From Puccinia triticina (taxonomy: Eukaryota; Basidiomycota; Pucciniomycetes; Pucciniales; Pucciniaceae), in assembly GCF_026914185.1 (NCBI RefSeq), contig NC_070558.1:3658001-3722000 (forward strand): a stretch of 64,000 nt of DNA. Direction: 5' to 3'. Below the pieces are notes generated by a model, which made no database searches, was not told the DNA's origin, and saw nothing but the letters and a program-made list of their open reading frames with translations. Each line of letters starts with the position of its first letter. Positions within the stretch are counted from its first letter, which is position 1. Both the position numbers and the translations under genes were made by a program. Positions 31,067 to 42,173 of the stretch are shown piece by piece.

Positions 31067-31747
31067 TTGGATCCGCTCTTAGTTGTGAAAATGAGGTCAA
31101 GGGATTCTGAGATCAAGACTGTAAATCTGTGAGATTTCACAGAACCAAGATTTATTTCATTATGAGTGAGAGGTCTATCTGTCAGGCACAGAGACTGAGA
31201 GAATAATGAGAAACAACAATTACCTAAGAGCGGATAAGAGGCCGACTCTGGTGATGATATGAAATAAAGAATTGAGAGTAAAAAGGGCTGCAGAGCAGCT
31301 TGGACCATGCGTTGATGGCTGGGGACAGATGTATCTGTATGATGAATTGGTCACTGCGAGTGGCGTCAGTGACTGGGCTTCCTAAGGGTAAGCTTGAGAG
31401 GTTTTTCTCTTACAGGGACTCGGTTGGTGTTGCGCTCAACACTAGCCAATCCGAGCTGAGAGATTGCAGGAGCTGCTGATTTCTATGTTCACATGATAGC
31501 GGTCAACTTCTTGCAATCCTAAATGAGCACTGCAGCGCAGGACTTACCTCCTCTTGAGGGGCTGGTGATCCTGTCGCTGAGGCTTGAACCGGAACGGTCT
31601 TGATTGGCATCGGAAGCTGGCGTGCTGTATCACAGAGTAAACTCTTGTCAGCATCGCTGTCCTAGCTTTGACGATCCCAGCTTATCTACTAGTCTTAAAG
31701 AGGTTTGGGTTTGCTTGGGTCGCTTGGGCGCTTCGTCTTTTGCTGAC
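31067..31747 (-). other. Leader side of copia element 1, LTR not resolved
   Basis: Next to gag the minus strand reads AACTAAGAGCGGATCC, a possible decayed primer site. The 5' LTR cannot be delimited because the element lacks its 3' LTR. At 31,420-31,460 CTCGGTTGGTGTTG and CAACACTAGCCAATCCGAG form a hairpin. No gene seen. Confidence 0.35.
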
Positions 31748-31968
31748 GTGGCTACACCCGGGGAGTCCATCCACGGGGAAATCACGCGGAATCCACGAGG
31801 ACTCCACGTGGTAGCCGCGCGCGAGGTCGGACCAGCGGCTGCTGGTCCACACGTTCACGTGACCTCCACCAAGTGGATCACGGGGGCACCTTGTGATGGC
31901 CCCAAGGATTCCACGAATACTTACAGATCTGTACCCGTGGAATCCACGTGGCCACGTAGGCGAGGCTG
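31748..31968. mobile_element. Possible MITE rich in CCACGTGG motifs
   Basis: Imperfect inverted repeat: left ACGTGGCTACACCC with CCATCCACGGGG, right in reverse ACGTGGCCACGTGG with ATTCCACGGG. ATTCCACG and CCACGTGG recur inside. No clear target duplication. Low confidence as a unit. Confidence 0.35.
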
Positions 31969-32065
31969 AAAAATTTAGCGGGATGAACCCGTTAAAAATT
32001 GCCATCAGTGTGACTCAAACCCACAACAAGCACAGGGAGCCTGGGTGAGAGGGAGTGCTACACAA

Positions 32066-33293
32066 CACTGCCAGCAAACAGGTGACGTAATCCGGATTTC
32101 GTCGCGCTGACGTAATCCAGATTCCAATTCAAACCCGCGCCCCGGGTGTGTCGTCACCTGTTGTGGATTTTGTCACCTGCCATTCTCAGTGGCAGGTGCA
32201 AGACAAAAGCACGACTCTCTTGATGGCCGGTGCTAACCGGTCATCAAGGGGACACACACACCTCCCTTGGTGGCCCGTCTGGACCGGCCATCAAGAGGAA
32301 CACACAACATTATCTCGTTGACCGGTCAGTACCGGCCAGCAAGAGTAAGGCACTGTTTGCACTCTTGATGGCCGCTACTGACCGGCCATCAAAAGGTGAC
32401 ACATATACCCCTCGGTGGCCTGTCAGTACACCGGCCATCGAGACGAAAACACTAAACTCTTGATGGCCCATACTGGCCGGCCATTGAGAGCAAAACTCTC
32501 TTGGTGATGTGTATACACATCACCCTTGATGGCCCGTCAGTACCGGCCATTGAGAGGAACATAATACACTCTTGATGGCCTGGACTGATCGGCCATCGAG
32601 AGGACATGCGCATCTCGCACAGTGACCCAACTGGTCATTGAGAGCAAAGCGCTTCACTCTCGATGGCCAGTCAGCGCAGGCCATTGAGAGTGTAGTATAT
32701 TCCTCTTGATGGCCGGTACTGACAGGCCATCGAGTGGGGTGTGTATTTCCTCTCAAATTTCAATGGCCAATCGGTCCAGGCCATCAAGGGTGTATTATGT
32801 TCCTCTCAATGGCCGGTACTGACGGGCCATCGAGGGTGATGTGTATACACATCACCAAGAGAGTTTTGCTCTCGATGACCAGCCAGTACGGGCCATCAAG
32901 AGTTTAGTGTTTTTGTCTTGATGGCCGGTGTACTGACAGGCCATCGAGGGGTATGTGTATCACCTCTTGATGGCCGGTCAGTAGCGGCCATCGAGAGTAT
33001 AAATAGTGCTTTACTCTTGTGGCCGGTACTGACCGGCCATCGAGAGGGTGTAGGGTGTTCCTCTTGATGGCTGGTACAGACGGGCCATCAAGGGAGCTAG
33101 GTGTGTGTGTCCCCTCGATGACCGGCTAGCACCGGCCATTGAGGGAGTGGTGCTCTCTTGCACCTGCCACTGAGAATGGCAGGTGACGAAATCCACAACA
33201 GGTGACGACACACCCGGGGCGCGAGTTTGAATTTGAGTTTGGATTTCGTCAGCGCGACGAAATCCGGGTTACGTCAGCTGTTTGCTGGCAGTG
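32066..33293. mobile_element. 1.23-kb foldback element: CACTG ends, CAA target duplication, array of nested hairpins
   Basis: Ends CACTGCCAGCAAACAG, exact inverted; the near-perfect inverted ends continue for about 150 bp (GACGTAATCCGGATTTCGTC, CCCGGGTGTGTCGTCACC, CACCTGCCATTCTCAGTGGC). Flanks are CAA (32,063-32,065 and 33,294-33,296). Between them lie roughly twenty units of the form TTGATGGCCGGT, short centre, ACCGGCCATCAAG, each a small palindrome, with spacers of 20-30 bp. The order of spacers in the left half (for example CACACACACCTCCC, GATGTGTATACACATC, AACATAATACAC) is mirrored in the right half, so the whole element is one inverted repeat with arms of about 600 bp centred near 32,680. 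No protein is encoded. A transcript would form very long double-stranded RNA. Confidence 0.9.
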
Positions 33294-33497
33294 CAACACA
33301 GCCATTTCACATTCCTGTATCATGCTTCTTTACACTCTATCACCCCCCCAAACGATGGTTTGCGATAGGTTTTTTTCTTAAGTTTTTTTTTTTCAAGTTT
33401 TTTTTTCCTCTCTTCAAAATCAAGTTTTGTTGGACTTTCAAAACCTCAGGACCAGCCTGAGGTGGTCTTGGCTGGAAGTAAAAAAAAAAAAAATGCC

Positions 33498-33700
33498 GTG
33501 GAACCGACGTGAGCAACGAGCTGACGTGGTCTCCACGCGTGCCAGGAAGGCACATCGTGGAACTGACGGGGAAAAGTGTGAAGCCCATCGGTTCCACGTG
33601 GAAAAATAGCGTTTCGTGGAACCGACGAGCTTACCGAGCGAGGGGTTACCGAGCCGATCCTTGTCGGCTCCACGGATTACCCTCCTCTCGTCGGTTCCAC
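33498..33700. mobile_element. About 200-bp inverted-repeat element (GTGGAACCGACG)
   Basis: Left GTGGAACCGACGTGAG and right, in reverse, GTGGAACCGACGAGAG. Two more copies of the motif lie inside (CATCGGTTCCACG near 33,588 and CGTGGAACCGACG near 33,615). It follows an A-run (33,481-33,493). Target duplication not seen. Confidence 0.5.
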
Positions 33701-33900
33701 AAACGGGCGGGGCAGGAAGTACCCCCGCCGTGTACTACCTGAGAGGAGCGTCATGCATATGCATGCGCCTGAGGGTCGCGCGGACTCACCGATCCCCCTT
33801 GCGGGGTTAGGTTTCAGTTCCTTGCGCTTCCTTTGCTCAGGGCCTGGGCCCGAGTCTTGGACTTGCTCAGGGCCTTGGCCCGAGTCTTGACATAGCCGAC
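33701..33900. other. Leader of copia element 2 with 29-bp tandem duplication
   Basis: TGCTCAGGGCCTGGGCCCGA and TGCTCAGGGCCTTGGCCCGA, each followed by GTCTTG, lie 29 bp apart (33,834 and 33,863). No gene before the decayed gag start. Confidence 0.5.
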
Positions 33901-36900
33901 GACGTCAACACAGAACTCAAGCTCCTCTTCATCTCGAAGATGGATAGTGTGACTCACAATAACATAGTCACAGCAGACAATAGAGGATTGGCAAAGGATC
34001 TCTGGAAGGCGATCAAGGATTGATTCGCCTCGGACAAGTCGTCAAATAGAGCGAGAGTTTTCAACGAATTCTTGTATGTCAAATTCAGAGAAGATGCTCT
34101 CAAGGCGTTTGAGACCGACATCAAAGTTGCGATCAAGAAGCTCGTCGACGTTGGAATCCATCTCCCTCAAGATATCCTTGCGTACCTCATACTGTTCAAG
34201 CTACCTGAGACTCTCCAACTGCTCAAACGACAGATTATGCATTCCAATCATCTAACGCAGTTCAACAATGAAAACAAAGCTGAAACAAAAGATCCCTCAT
34301 CGACTACTCAAGCTGCGCTAGTCTCAACTAGGAATCAAAAGTCAAGTCGAAACAACGGTCAAAAAGGAGGACAGGAAGCGAGCAGAGGAAATCGGTGCAC
34401 AGCTGGATATCACAATCCCAAGCAAGATGCTAATCACTCGTCCGACTCATGCTGGCATCTTCATTCAGACAGTGCCCCGGAATGGTGGCGAGAAGCGCAG
34501 GCAAAATACCAGGCAAGCAAGAGTAACGTCAACTATTACCTATCCCTGGTCACACTCTGGACCAAGATCGGCAACCCTAAATTCAAAATTGTGTTAGACA
34601 GCGGAGCTTCAGCACATATCTTCAATGACACCAAATTCTTCAACAAATTGGAGCTTGGAGATCGGGATGTAATACGAACCGGAAAAGAAGGCGCTACACT
34701 ACCGATCAAGGGTGTTGGTCGCGTCATTCTGCAATGGGGAAATTCAACAATCGCCATCAAGGACTGTCTGTATGTTCCTGATATCGTCATCAACCTCATA
34801 AGCGCAGGAGTTTTGCTGGAAAAGGGTTGCGAAATCATCGCCAAAAAGGACTTCTTTGACGTATCAAAGGACAGAATCTGTCGCTTCAAAGGGAAAGTTG
34901 ATAATCACCTGTTCGTGGTCGACAATCCAAACTCGGTAGGGGGTACAGTCAAATACTCGGCACACTTCACAGAATCACCCAATGAATCTCTTCGATCAAT
35001 TCACGAGTCGTTTGGACATGCCTCTTTACAACGTCTAGAACAGTTCATACCCTCTTTGATCTCAAAAGCTGAGAAGGATGGATTTGAGTGTAAGGCGTGC
35101 ACCCTCTCCAAAATCACCAAACAGCCGTTCAAATCCAAGTCAGAACCTGCCTCAAAAGTGCTTGAGAGGATCCATCTCAACATTATTGGGCCTATCACTC
35201 CCGAATCAAAGATCAAGTCAAGATTCATCCTCACACTGGTCTACAATTACTCGGGTTACTTAGCTGGATTCCCTCTTTCAAAGAAGGATGACACAACCGA
35301 AGTCCTTATTAATCTTCTCGAGTCTGAGAACAAACGACGTGGCTATTTCCCCAACTTGATCTGCTCCGACGGAGGAGGTGAATTCACGGGGAATAGGTTA
35401 GTCAACTTTCTGGAAAAACATCACATCCAGAGACTAATTTCCAAACCCTATCATCCCAAACACAACGGTAGAGCAGAGCGAGCAAACAGAACTATCGTCG
35501 AGTCAATGAGAGCAACATTTCGTGCTTCTGGGATAGCAAAGAACTTCTGGCACAAAGTGTTCAAATCATGCTGCTTAATGTTGAATCAAATTCCGCGAAA
35601 AGGCAAGACCGAATCTCCTTGGGAACTCGTCCACGGCAAAAAGTTTCCCGCCAACTTCCTGAAACCTCTTGGAAGCACGGCAGTGGTGCTGAACATGAAC
35701 AGGGTTAAAGGAAGGAAGTTCGAATTCAAAGGACAGGAAGGCCGACTTGTAGGTTTCAACACCCTACTTCAGTCATACAGAATTATCAGTCAAAACAGTG
35801 CTATAATTGATTCAAATCACGTCCGTTTCCTGAAAATGCCTCAGACCGATCTCAAATCATCAAGTGACAACGACTTTTACCCTGAAAGATTCTCCGAAGT
35901 CTCAGATCCAACTCTGCCAGCCCAATTGGGTCAGAAAGATCAACAACCTGAAGATCCTGAGTCGTCGAGTCAGGAAGGGATAGATTCACAACAAATTGAC
36001 AGTGATACTGACTCCACTGACTCAGACTCACAATCCAATGACGAAGTCTCTCAAGCGCTGAAGCCAAAAGAACTCGAAAAATCGGAATCTATTGCAAGGA
36101 CGTTAAGAGACAGGTCAACCATCAAACCTCCAGTACGCTTCGGATTCCACCATTACTACAAACCCAACAATTTTGAATCAGCTATACGGTGCTCCAACGA
36201 AAAATTCTGGAGGACGGCTATCGAGAAAGAAGTCAATTCAATCAAGAATCACGAGGTTTGGGACAACCACTATACCAAGCCTCCGAATCCACTCGACACA
36301 ACTTGGGTCTTTAAGATTAAAGACAACTGCCATGGGGATCCGATCAAACACAAAGCAAGACTATGTGTTCAAGGATTTGACCAGATCGAAGGTGTCGACC
36401 ACGGGGAGACATTTGCCCCAACTGGAAAGGTATCGACTCTAAAGATGATTCTCCTCTACGCCCTACACCAAAATCTTCAGATAACACAATTCGACGTTCA
36501 GGAAGCCTTCCTACACACTCCTCTATCCGAAGACGTCTACATCAAAACTCCAAAAGGAGTCAATCGCAAGGCACCATACCTCAAATTAAAAAAAGCACTA
36601 TACGGACTCAAGCAAGCACCAAAGAATTGGTACAAAACTCTAGCATCTTGGCTTGAGTCTATAGGCTTTCACGAATCAAATTGTGACCCTTGTCTCTATC
36701 TGTGCAAGGATGGTGTCTCCAGAATATTCTTCCATGTCGATGACCTGGTTTTAGTGGGACCGGGTAATCAATTCAAAGAAAAATTTGCTGAACGATTCTC
36801 CAACTCTTCTTGTCACGACCCAAACACGATTTGAGAGAATCGGAAACAAAATCTTACTATCACAACCCAAACACATCGAGCATTTACTAGAAGAACTGGG

Positions 36901-37720
36901 TCTCTTAAATTGCAAACCCTCAATTACTCCACTGACTCCAAACCTCAAACTTAAAGAAGCAAGCAACAAAGACCACGCTCTGTTCAAGAAAGAAAATGTC
37001 AACTACAGATCCGCTATTGGCCTCATGAACTACATAGCTGGATACACTCGCCCCGACATCAGCTTTGCTGTATCTAGTCTAGCGCGGTACTCAATCAAAC
37101 CCGGAATGACGCACTGGCACGAAGTCAAGAAAGTGTGGCAATACTTGCAACACATGAAAAATCTAAAACTCACACTTGACATCTGCAGACCCAATCAACT
37201 TCTTGAAATATACAGCGATGCCTCTTGGGGGGACGACCCAGTTCATCGGACCTCTCAATCAGGATATCTCTGCTATTTGTTTGGTGCTCTCGTTTCCTGG
37301 AATAGTTGCAGACAACATAATGTAACCTACTCTTCCACGGAGGCTGAACTCAACCCGCTGGTCGATTCATTTCACAAAGGTGCATGGCTAAAGGCTCTTC
37401 TTTCCAACATTTGGGATCTCCAAATTGATGCAGCTACTCACTACATTGACGACAAGGAACTGAACGATTGACTCATGATGAATGGAGAGGACTTCAAGGA
37501 AAAATTTGCCAACTCTCACTACATCGACAACAAGGGCCTTGACGACAAACTCAAGAAATTCGGATCCAACCCAAAAACTCGCCACATCGATCTCAAGACT
37601 AAAGGCATTTGTCAAGAGCTCAAGCATAAAAACATAAAAATCATCCTCATTTGGACTTGCCGACGCTTTGACAAAAGCCGCTCCAAAATCCTCAATTTTC
37701 AATCTCACCAAAACCATTGA
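33901..37720 (+). pseudogene. Ty1/copia element 2, decayed gag-pol
   Basis: Gag remnants start near 33,905 (KLKLLFISKMDSVTHNN); a TGA at 34,021-34,023 (IKD, stop, FASDKSS) follows a T. The frame 34,072-36,834 holds protease (IVLDSGASAHIF), GAG-pre-integrase, integrase, and RT (WVFKIKDNCHGDP, LKKALYGLKQAPKNWY, FHVDDLVLVG). A frameshift near 36,830 precedes RNase H (RPDISFAVSSLARYS, YSDASWGDDPVH, SSTEAELNPLVDS) with another TGA at 37,469-37,471. In the integrase the first catalytic Asp is replaced: IHLNIIGPI (Asn codon 35,179-35,181), while D in CSDGGGEF and E in NGRAERANR remain. A possible polypurine tract CGGGGAG and LTR start TG lie at 37,761-37,769. The copy is inactive and older than the gypsy and TR-GAG insertions. 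Confidence 0.88.
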
Positions 37721-37767
37721 TCCTGGATTCACATCTCCTGAGGTAAAAGCTCACAAGCCACGGGGAG

Positions 37768-39480
37768 TGTAAAAATCACAGTCATTTCACACTCGTGACA
37801 TCTCTTCTTCCTTGTCTCTCCTTCTTCCTTTTTCTTCCCTCTTTCTTTAACTCTCCTTATCATCCCTTCAACTCCGCCAAACTCGACATCAACTCAACTC
37901 AACAACAATCAGTCACATAACTCAATCCTCCTAATCCACTTCAACTCCCTCTTCCTGTTCTTTTCTTACAACTCGCCTCTTTGATCTTTGTCTGGTGAGA
38001 CCTTACCCCAATCCGCTCAAATCCCGTTCCAGCTCATCAACTAACATCTCGACCTCAGCTTCTGCTCTTCTCAATCTTCCCTCTTAGTCCTGACATTCTC
38101 AACAGCCTCATCTTTTATATGCCTTTGCTTGTTTCCATGTTGGTTCTCATTCTCCTCTTCTTCTTTCCCTCATCATCATGCACCAGGGGAGATATGTTCC
38201 CACTCCCCAGGGAGTGCCACACCGCAACTTTTTTCCATAACTGTGCTGGAGCCCTTTAGCAAGTAAAGCTTAATGAACATTGATATAGTTGTGGAAATCA
38301 GCCAGAAGTGGTCTGGAACTCATCTGGAAAGTCTTCTCATCACACAGAAACAATTTATTCAGAACTGATGCACAACATACCTTGAAGCCATCCAGAAGAG
38401 ATCAATAAGTACCTCACAATTGAACTTGAACTAATCTGGTAATCCTTCAAAACTAATGTTGAAATTTCCCCCAGAACTCAAGGGAAGCTCAGTTGTAACT
38501 CAACTGGAACATATCAAAGATGTTTCCCAAAAGCAGAATTGAATTCATATAGAAATTTGTTTATTGCACCAGTTTGTTGTAACATATGTTAAGGGAAAGG
38601 ATGTTTTTTTCTTGCATTTCTGCGCAAAGCCAGCCATCAACTTGCTCCTGGAAATACTTAACTATGATGTGTTCTATTTACAATGCCCCACCAAATAATA
38701 TGATGTTGCCAAAGTACAAAATCTTCATGAAATGCAAGCCGTTGTTCATGGCATTGCCAAGTGATCAGGTTTTTGATCATTCCATTTTGTTGTTACATGG
38801 TCATTGATGTTTAGATTTCTGCATCAATCAACTCCAGTGAAATAAGTGCTAAAAAGGCCAGATTGAAATTGATTACAGCTCTGAATGGCTTAAATAATGC
38901 CCAATCAAATTCCAAAGTAAAAATTTTTGTTTCGACAATTATGATCACAGTATAAAATCCAGTCAAAGAAGTGGGGGAGTTGTTGGATTGGTTTCTGAAA
39001 GGTGATTTCATCCTCAATTGCAATATGCAGTGAAAAATGCTTGCAGTGTCTCAAATTCCACAAGGGAGAGAAAGTAACAAAGCTCATACATCAATGAGCA
39101 AATTTCATGTCAACTGGAACCAGAAATCTAAAGCTGCTTTACTGTTACAAAAGTTCAAGCACACTACATGAGCACTTTGACTATTTTCAGCGTGGTTTGA
39201 TTCTGTTGAGAAAGAAACTCAACTGGTTCTGCATGGAAACTTAAAAATCCACATGGATTGCAATCATTGGTTTGTTGTAAATTGAATTCTTCAATTGTTG
39301 AAATCAAGTTTAACAAATTTTAATTCAAAGCAATTTTTGTCTCAAACAAGAGGGAGGCTTGAATTTGATCGAAGATAGATCACTTCAAGAAATGGGGAGA
39401 ACAAAAGTTTTCGAAATTAATGAACATAAACAACAATGGAGGAAAGGGTTACATTTCACATAAAACTAATTGTCAAAACA
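37768..39480. other. No gene recognised; possible copia-2 3' LTR at left
   Basis: From 37,768 (TGTAAAAATCACAGTC) the sequence is pyrimidine-rich (CTTCTTCC type) for about 450 bp, as in a copia LTR or its flank, but no convincing partner was found upstream. The rest is AT-rich without coding signal. Confidence 0.35.
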
Positions 39481-39492
39481 TTTGGAAAACAA

Positions 39493-40572
39493 CTAGTTCT
39501 TTCTTTTCTTGGGAGGAGCGTTTGCATTATCGATTTGATTCTGCAATCCACCAATATCTAATTTTTTTTTGTATAGGCCATTGATATAGGCAGTAATAGC
39601 ATGAGCCATCCTCCTGTTTATCTGACAGGAAAATCCAAGCCTGGTATACATGTCAGTAGGTGAACATCCAGGAAGAGTTTGATGGCAATAGTCTTGGGAT
39701 CTGAATACACAGAGCGTCACACCGAGAGTTTTGTTCAAGTCTATACAGACTTGAAAATCGCGAAACGAGAACTGACCACCCTCCATATCGAACAACTCAT
39801 CCGCCAACACTTGAGGATTATCTGGGTTTTTGGGGTTGAAGATCGGAATCCAACCAACAAGTGTCCAGTCGTTCACATCATTATTGGTGTGTGGAATATT
39901 GTAAAAGTCGTACATCGTGAACGTCAGGAAAGAGGAGAAGTCAGCCAATGTGTAGGGTTCGCCATACTCTGTGTGATTCATGGAGGGGTATTGATTGGCG
40001 ATGAGAAGTTCTTGATTAGCTTCGTGTACACCAGGTGCAAAGCTTCTCAATTTGTCGGAGATCCACTGTCCAGCTTCGAGAAGGCGAGCTTTCTGGTCCT
40101 CCGGGTCGAATTTCAGAAGTTTCATTTGTTTCCGCAAAAACTCCAGAGAACAGAACCGTCCAAAATGTTCAGTGTTCTTTGAACATTTCCGCCAGCCATT
40201 GCCCCATAAAGATCGACGACGTTGGGGCCCTTTGGTGTTGATTTCGGCAACATAGTCAATCCGGCTGAGAAGATGCAGGACAAATTTCTCCCAACCTTTG
40301 TATTTGCTGGCCGCCATTGTTTCAAACGGATACCAAGCTACCATGAAGAAGGGAGGGAGGTTGTTTGGCGCCACAATGCAAACACCATGCGTCAGGGAGA
40401 CATATTCTTCACGGATTGTTTTGTCGGACGTAATTTCTTCTTTGGGGCATGGATCATGTTGACGAGATGGTGGCACGGTACGGTGGTAGATATTTGTGTG
40501 CTGGCCGGGGTTACAAAGCGGTGCTTCTCTTTTTGCCTTGTCTCGAGCAAATCGCTTAGCATCCTTGCCCAT
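39493..40572 (-). CDS. Tet-like 2OG-Fe(II) oxygenase family protein
   Basis: The open frame of 360 codons starts MGKDAKRFARDKAKREAPL and ends APPKKRKN (basic tail). The C-terminal half has the build of the Tet-like double-stranded beta-helix oxygenases that are expanded in rust fungi: FTMYDFYNIPHTNNDVNDW (residues about 216-234), LVGWIPIFNP, GGQFSFRDFQVCIDL, FRSQDYCHQTLP (second iron-binding His near 297) and RLGFSCQINRR. The iron-binding HxD position reads H-T-N here, so the usual Asp is replaced by Asn; activity is doubtful unless the Asp two residues later serves. Family knowledge: TET/JBP-type enzymes oxidise 5-methylcytosine, but the rust branch is uncharacterised. A possible 3' splice site (CATGTAG, near 40,600) just before the start suggests an upstream exon that I could not identify. 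It lies downstream of the kelch gene on the same strand. Confidence 0.62.
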   Translation of the reverse strand: MGKDAKRFARDKAKREAPLCNPGQHTNIYHRTVPPSRQHDPCPKEEITSDKTIREEYVSLTHGVCIVAPNNLPPFFMVAWYPFETMAASKYKGWEKFVLHLLSRIDYVAEINTKGPQRRRSLWGNGWRKCSKNTEHFGRFCSLEFLRKQMKLLKFDPEDQKARLLEAGQWISDKLRSFAPGVHEANQELLIANQYPSMNHTEYGEPYTLADFSSFLTFTMYDFYNIPHTNNDVNDWTLVGWIPIFNPKNPDNPQVLADELFDMEGGQFSFRDFQVCIDLNKTLGVTLCVFRSQDYCHQTLPGCSPTDMYTRLGFSCQINRRMAHAITAYINGLYKKKLDIGGLQNQIDNANAPPKKRKN

Positions 40573-40732
40573 TTGCAGACGTTTACCAGGGCTACATGAT
40601 CAAAATCACAGTTCAAATCAGCAACAAAATCCACGGCAATTCAATATAACAGTCAGATCAGCAATGATTGTCTCGTCTGAATGAGCTTGAGCATCTGCTC
40701 TGGGAATGGTATCCCTGAGAAAGTGCGGTGTA

Positions 40733-40905
40733 CTTGGGAGTAGCCGTGGCACGGATGATGTGCACGCCGACTGCACTACTCCTTCGTAACACCAACACCT
40801 CCCAGGTCCAACAATTTCCCCAAGAATTAGTGCATTGTAGAATCAGCCGTGGCATGGATGATATGCACGCCTACTGCACTAATTCTACGCAACACCAATT
40901 TTGGG
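40733..40905. other. Tandem pair of conserved stem-loop sequences
   Basis: Two copies about 106 bp apart share the core CCGTGGCAYGGATGATRTGC followed by ACGCCKACTGCA and then CGYAACACCAA. Copy 1 is bracketed by GGAGTAG and CTACTCC (about 40,737-40,783). Copy 2 is bracketed by TAGAAT and ATTCTA, and by the wider pair GAATTAGTGCA (40,824-40,834) and TGCACTAATTC (about 40,875-40,885). The closing stems differ in sequence but stay paired, as expected for a structured RNA or a binding site. It lies between the kelch gene and the oxygenase gene. Confidence 0.55.
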
Positions 40906-40944
40906 GAGCATCAAAATTGAGGCCATCTAGATAATTAGGATAAC

Positions 40945-42173
40945 TCACGGTGGATCATTAGTGGGGTACATTTCAAGTGGTAGAGCCAGAATTGTATCGC
41001 TGAGAGCTCCAAATGCCAGCTGAAAATCCCGTGGATTTGTGGACAAACGAACCATTTCCGAGCAGTCAAGCGTGTGGTAGAGCAAGGGAGTGAGGGGCAG
41101 GCCTGAAGTTGTTTTATCGCCACCAAACAGATAGACTGTTTCACCCCATGCAGCTGTAAGCTGCCCGCAATTCATCATTTCCGCGGTTCCCTCGGAAGCG
41201 ACCTGATACCAAACATAACCTATAACAAAAAAATTGGAGGTTCAGATGTGGTGCAAACAAAATTGGACTGATATACATATGTAGCATTAGAGAAAATTAC
41301 TCAGGAGGTCCAAGGCCCAAATGTCGGAAAGGTTGGTCTTTTCGCCATCCAATCCACCCAAAATGATCATTTTATCACCAAGGCGGAGTGCTGAATGATT
41401 TTGGCGCAGAGGGGGAAACAATCCTGAACATGCCACAGATTTCCACACCTTTTGCCAAAAGTTGTACTCCCATACGTCATTGAAAACACTCCCAGAACTC
41501 GAACCACCAAAGACAATCCACGCGGAAGCATATACAATTGCTGAATGGCCGGTACGCGCAGCTGGGGGGCAGGGGTATGAAATCTTCTCCCAGAACGAGT
41601 TGCAGTTTACTAGAGGAGAGAATTTAGGTAAGAGATATTTGTCAGCTTTGTAATTATGGATGCACAAGAAACAAAAACAATCTTACAGTGGTCTAGGTCT
41701 ATTCGACACAGACTATCATGGACATAGCCTTTTGGGTCAGTGCCAGCATAGACATAAAAAAAGCCTTCAAATATCGTCGTAGTTGATCCAAACATGGCAG
41801 CTGGACAGGTGCCAACGACTCTGTAGCGGCTCCAGGAACTGGTCGCTAGCAAAAGGGAATAGAGCTGTGTATCGTGCTCGGAATGATCGGTGTTGGTGAT
41901 ACCGGCCCAGAGAAACAAATGACCATCTGCTGCGGCTAAGAGAGGATCAGATCGAGGAGTTGGCGCTGGACCTCGCGTGGCAACTACTTTAGCGGTTAAG
42001 TTTGGCGTTGGGGTGTCTGGATCAGAGCTGAAAGAGTATAGATCACCCTGCACAACACCATTAAACGATCCACCAAACGAGAAGATGATTGGTGGATTGA
42101 CCAGCGGGAAATAGACGGTTGAGCCGCTTCTTGTCCGAGGCAGAGGCGGCTGGAGGGGAAAAGAGGTTGACAT
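40945..42173 (-). CDS. Kelch-repeat protein, three exons
   Basis: Exons 42,173-41,687, 41,609-41,301 and 41,219-40,945 (introns 77 and 81 bp, GT...AG) join to 356 codons with no stop. It begins MSTSFPLQPPLPRTRSGS. Kelch blades are visible as IIFSFGGSFNGVVQGDLYSF, LFLWAGITN, FFYVYAGTDPKGYVHDSLC, RTGHSAIVYASAWIVFGGSS with NDVWEYN, HSALRLGDKMIILGGLDGE with SDIWALDL, and ETVYLFGGD. About five to six blades suggest a beta-propeller used for protein contacts; no other domain is seen. Intact frame and clean introns make this the most host-like gene of the window. A short final exon beyond the TGA cannot be excluded. Confidence 0.8.

Noticed and set aside
32215..33150. Regular palindromic repeats with similar-sized spacers, CRISPR-like at first sight
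   Set aside because: Spacers are mirrored between the two halves and are not unique, the unit is a diverged palindrome, ends carry CACTG inverted repeats with a CAA duplication, and the genome is eukaryotic. It is a foldback transposon.
32057..33340. A copia-2 5' LTR start at 32,057 (TGCTACACAACACAGCCATTT across the foldback element) matching 37,768 onward
   Set aside because: Similarity covers only about 25-30 bases around CACAGYCATTTCACA and then stops; too short to call an LTR pair.
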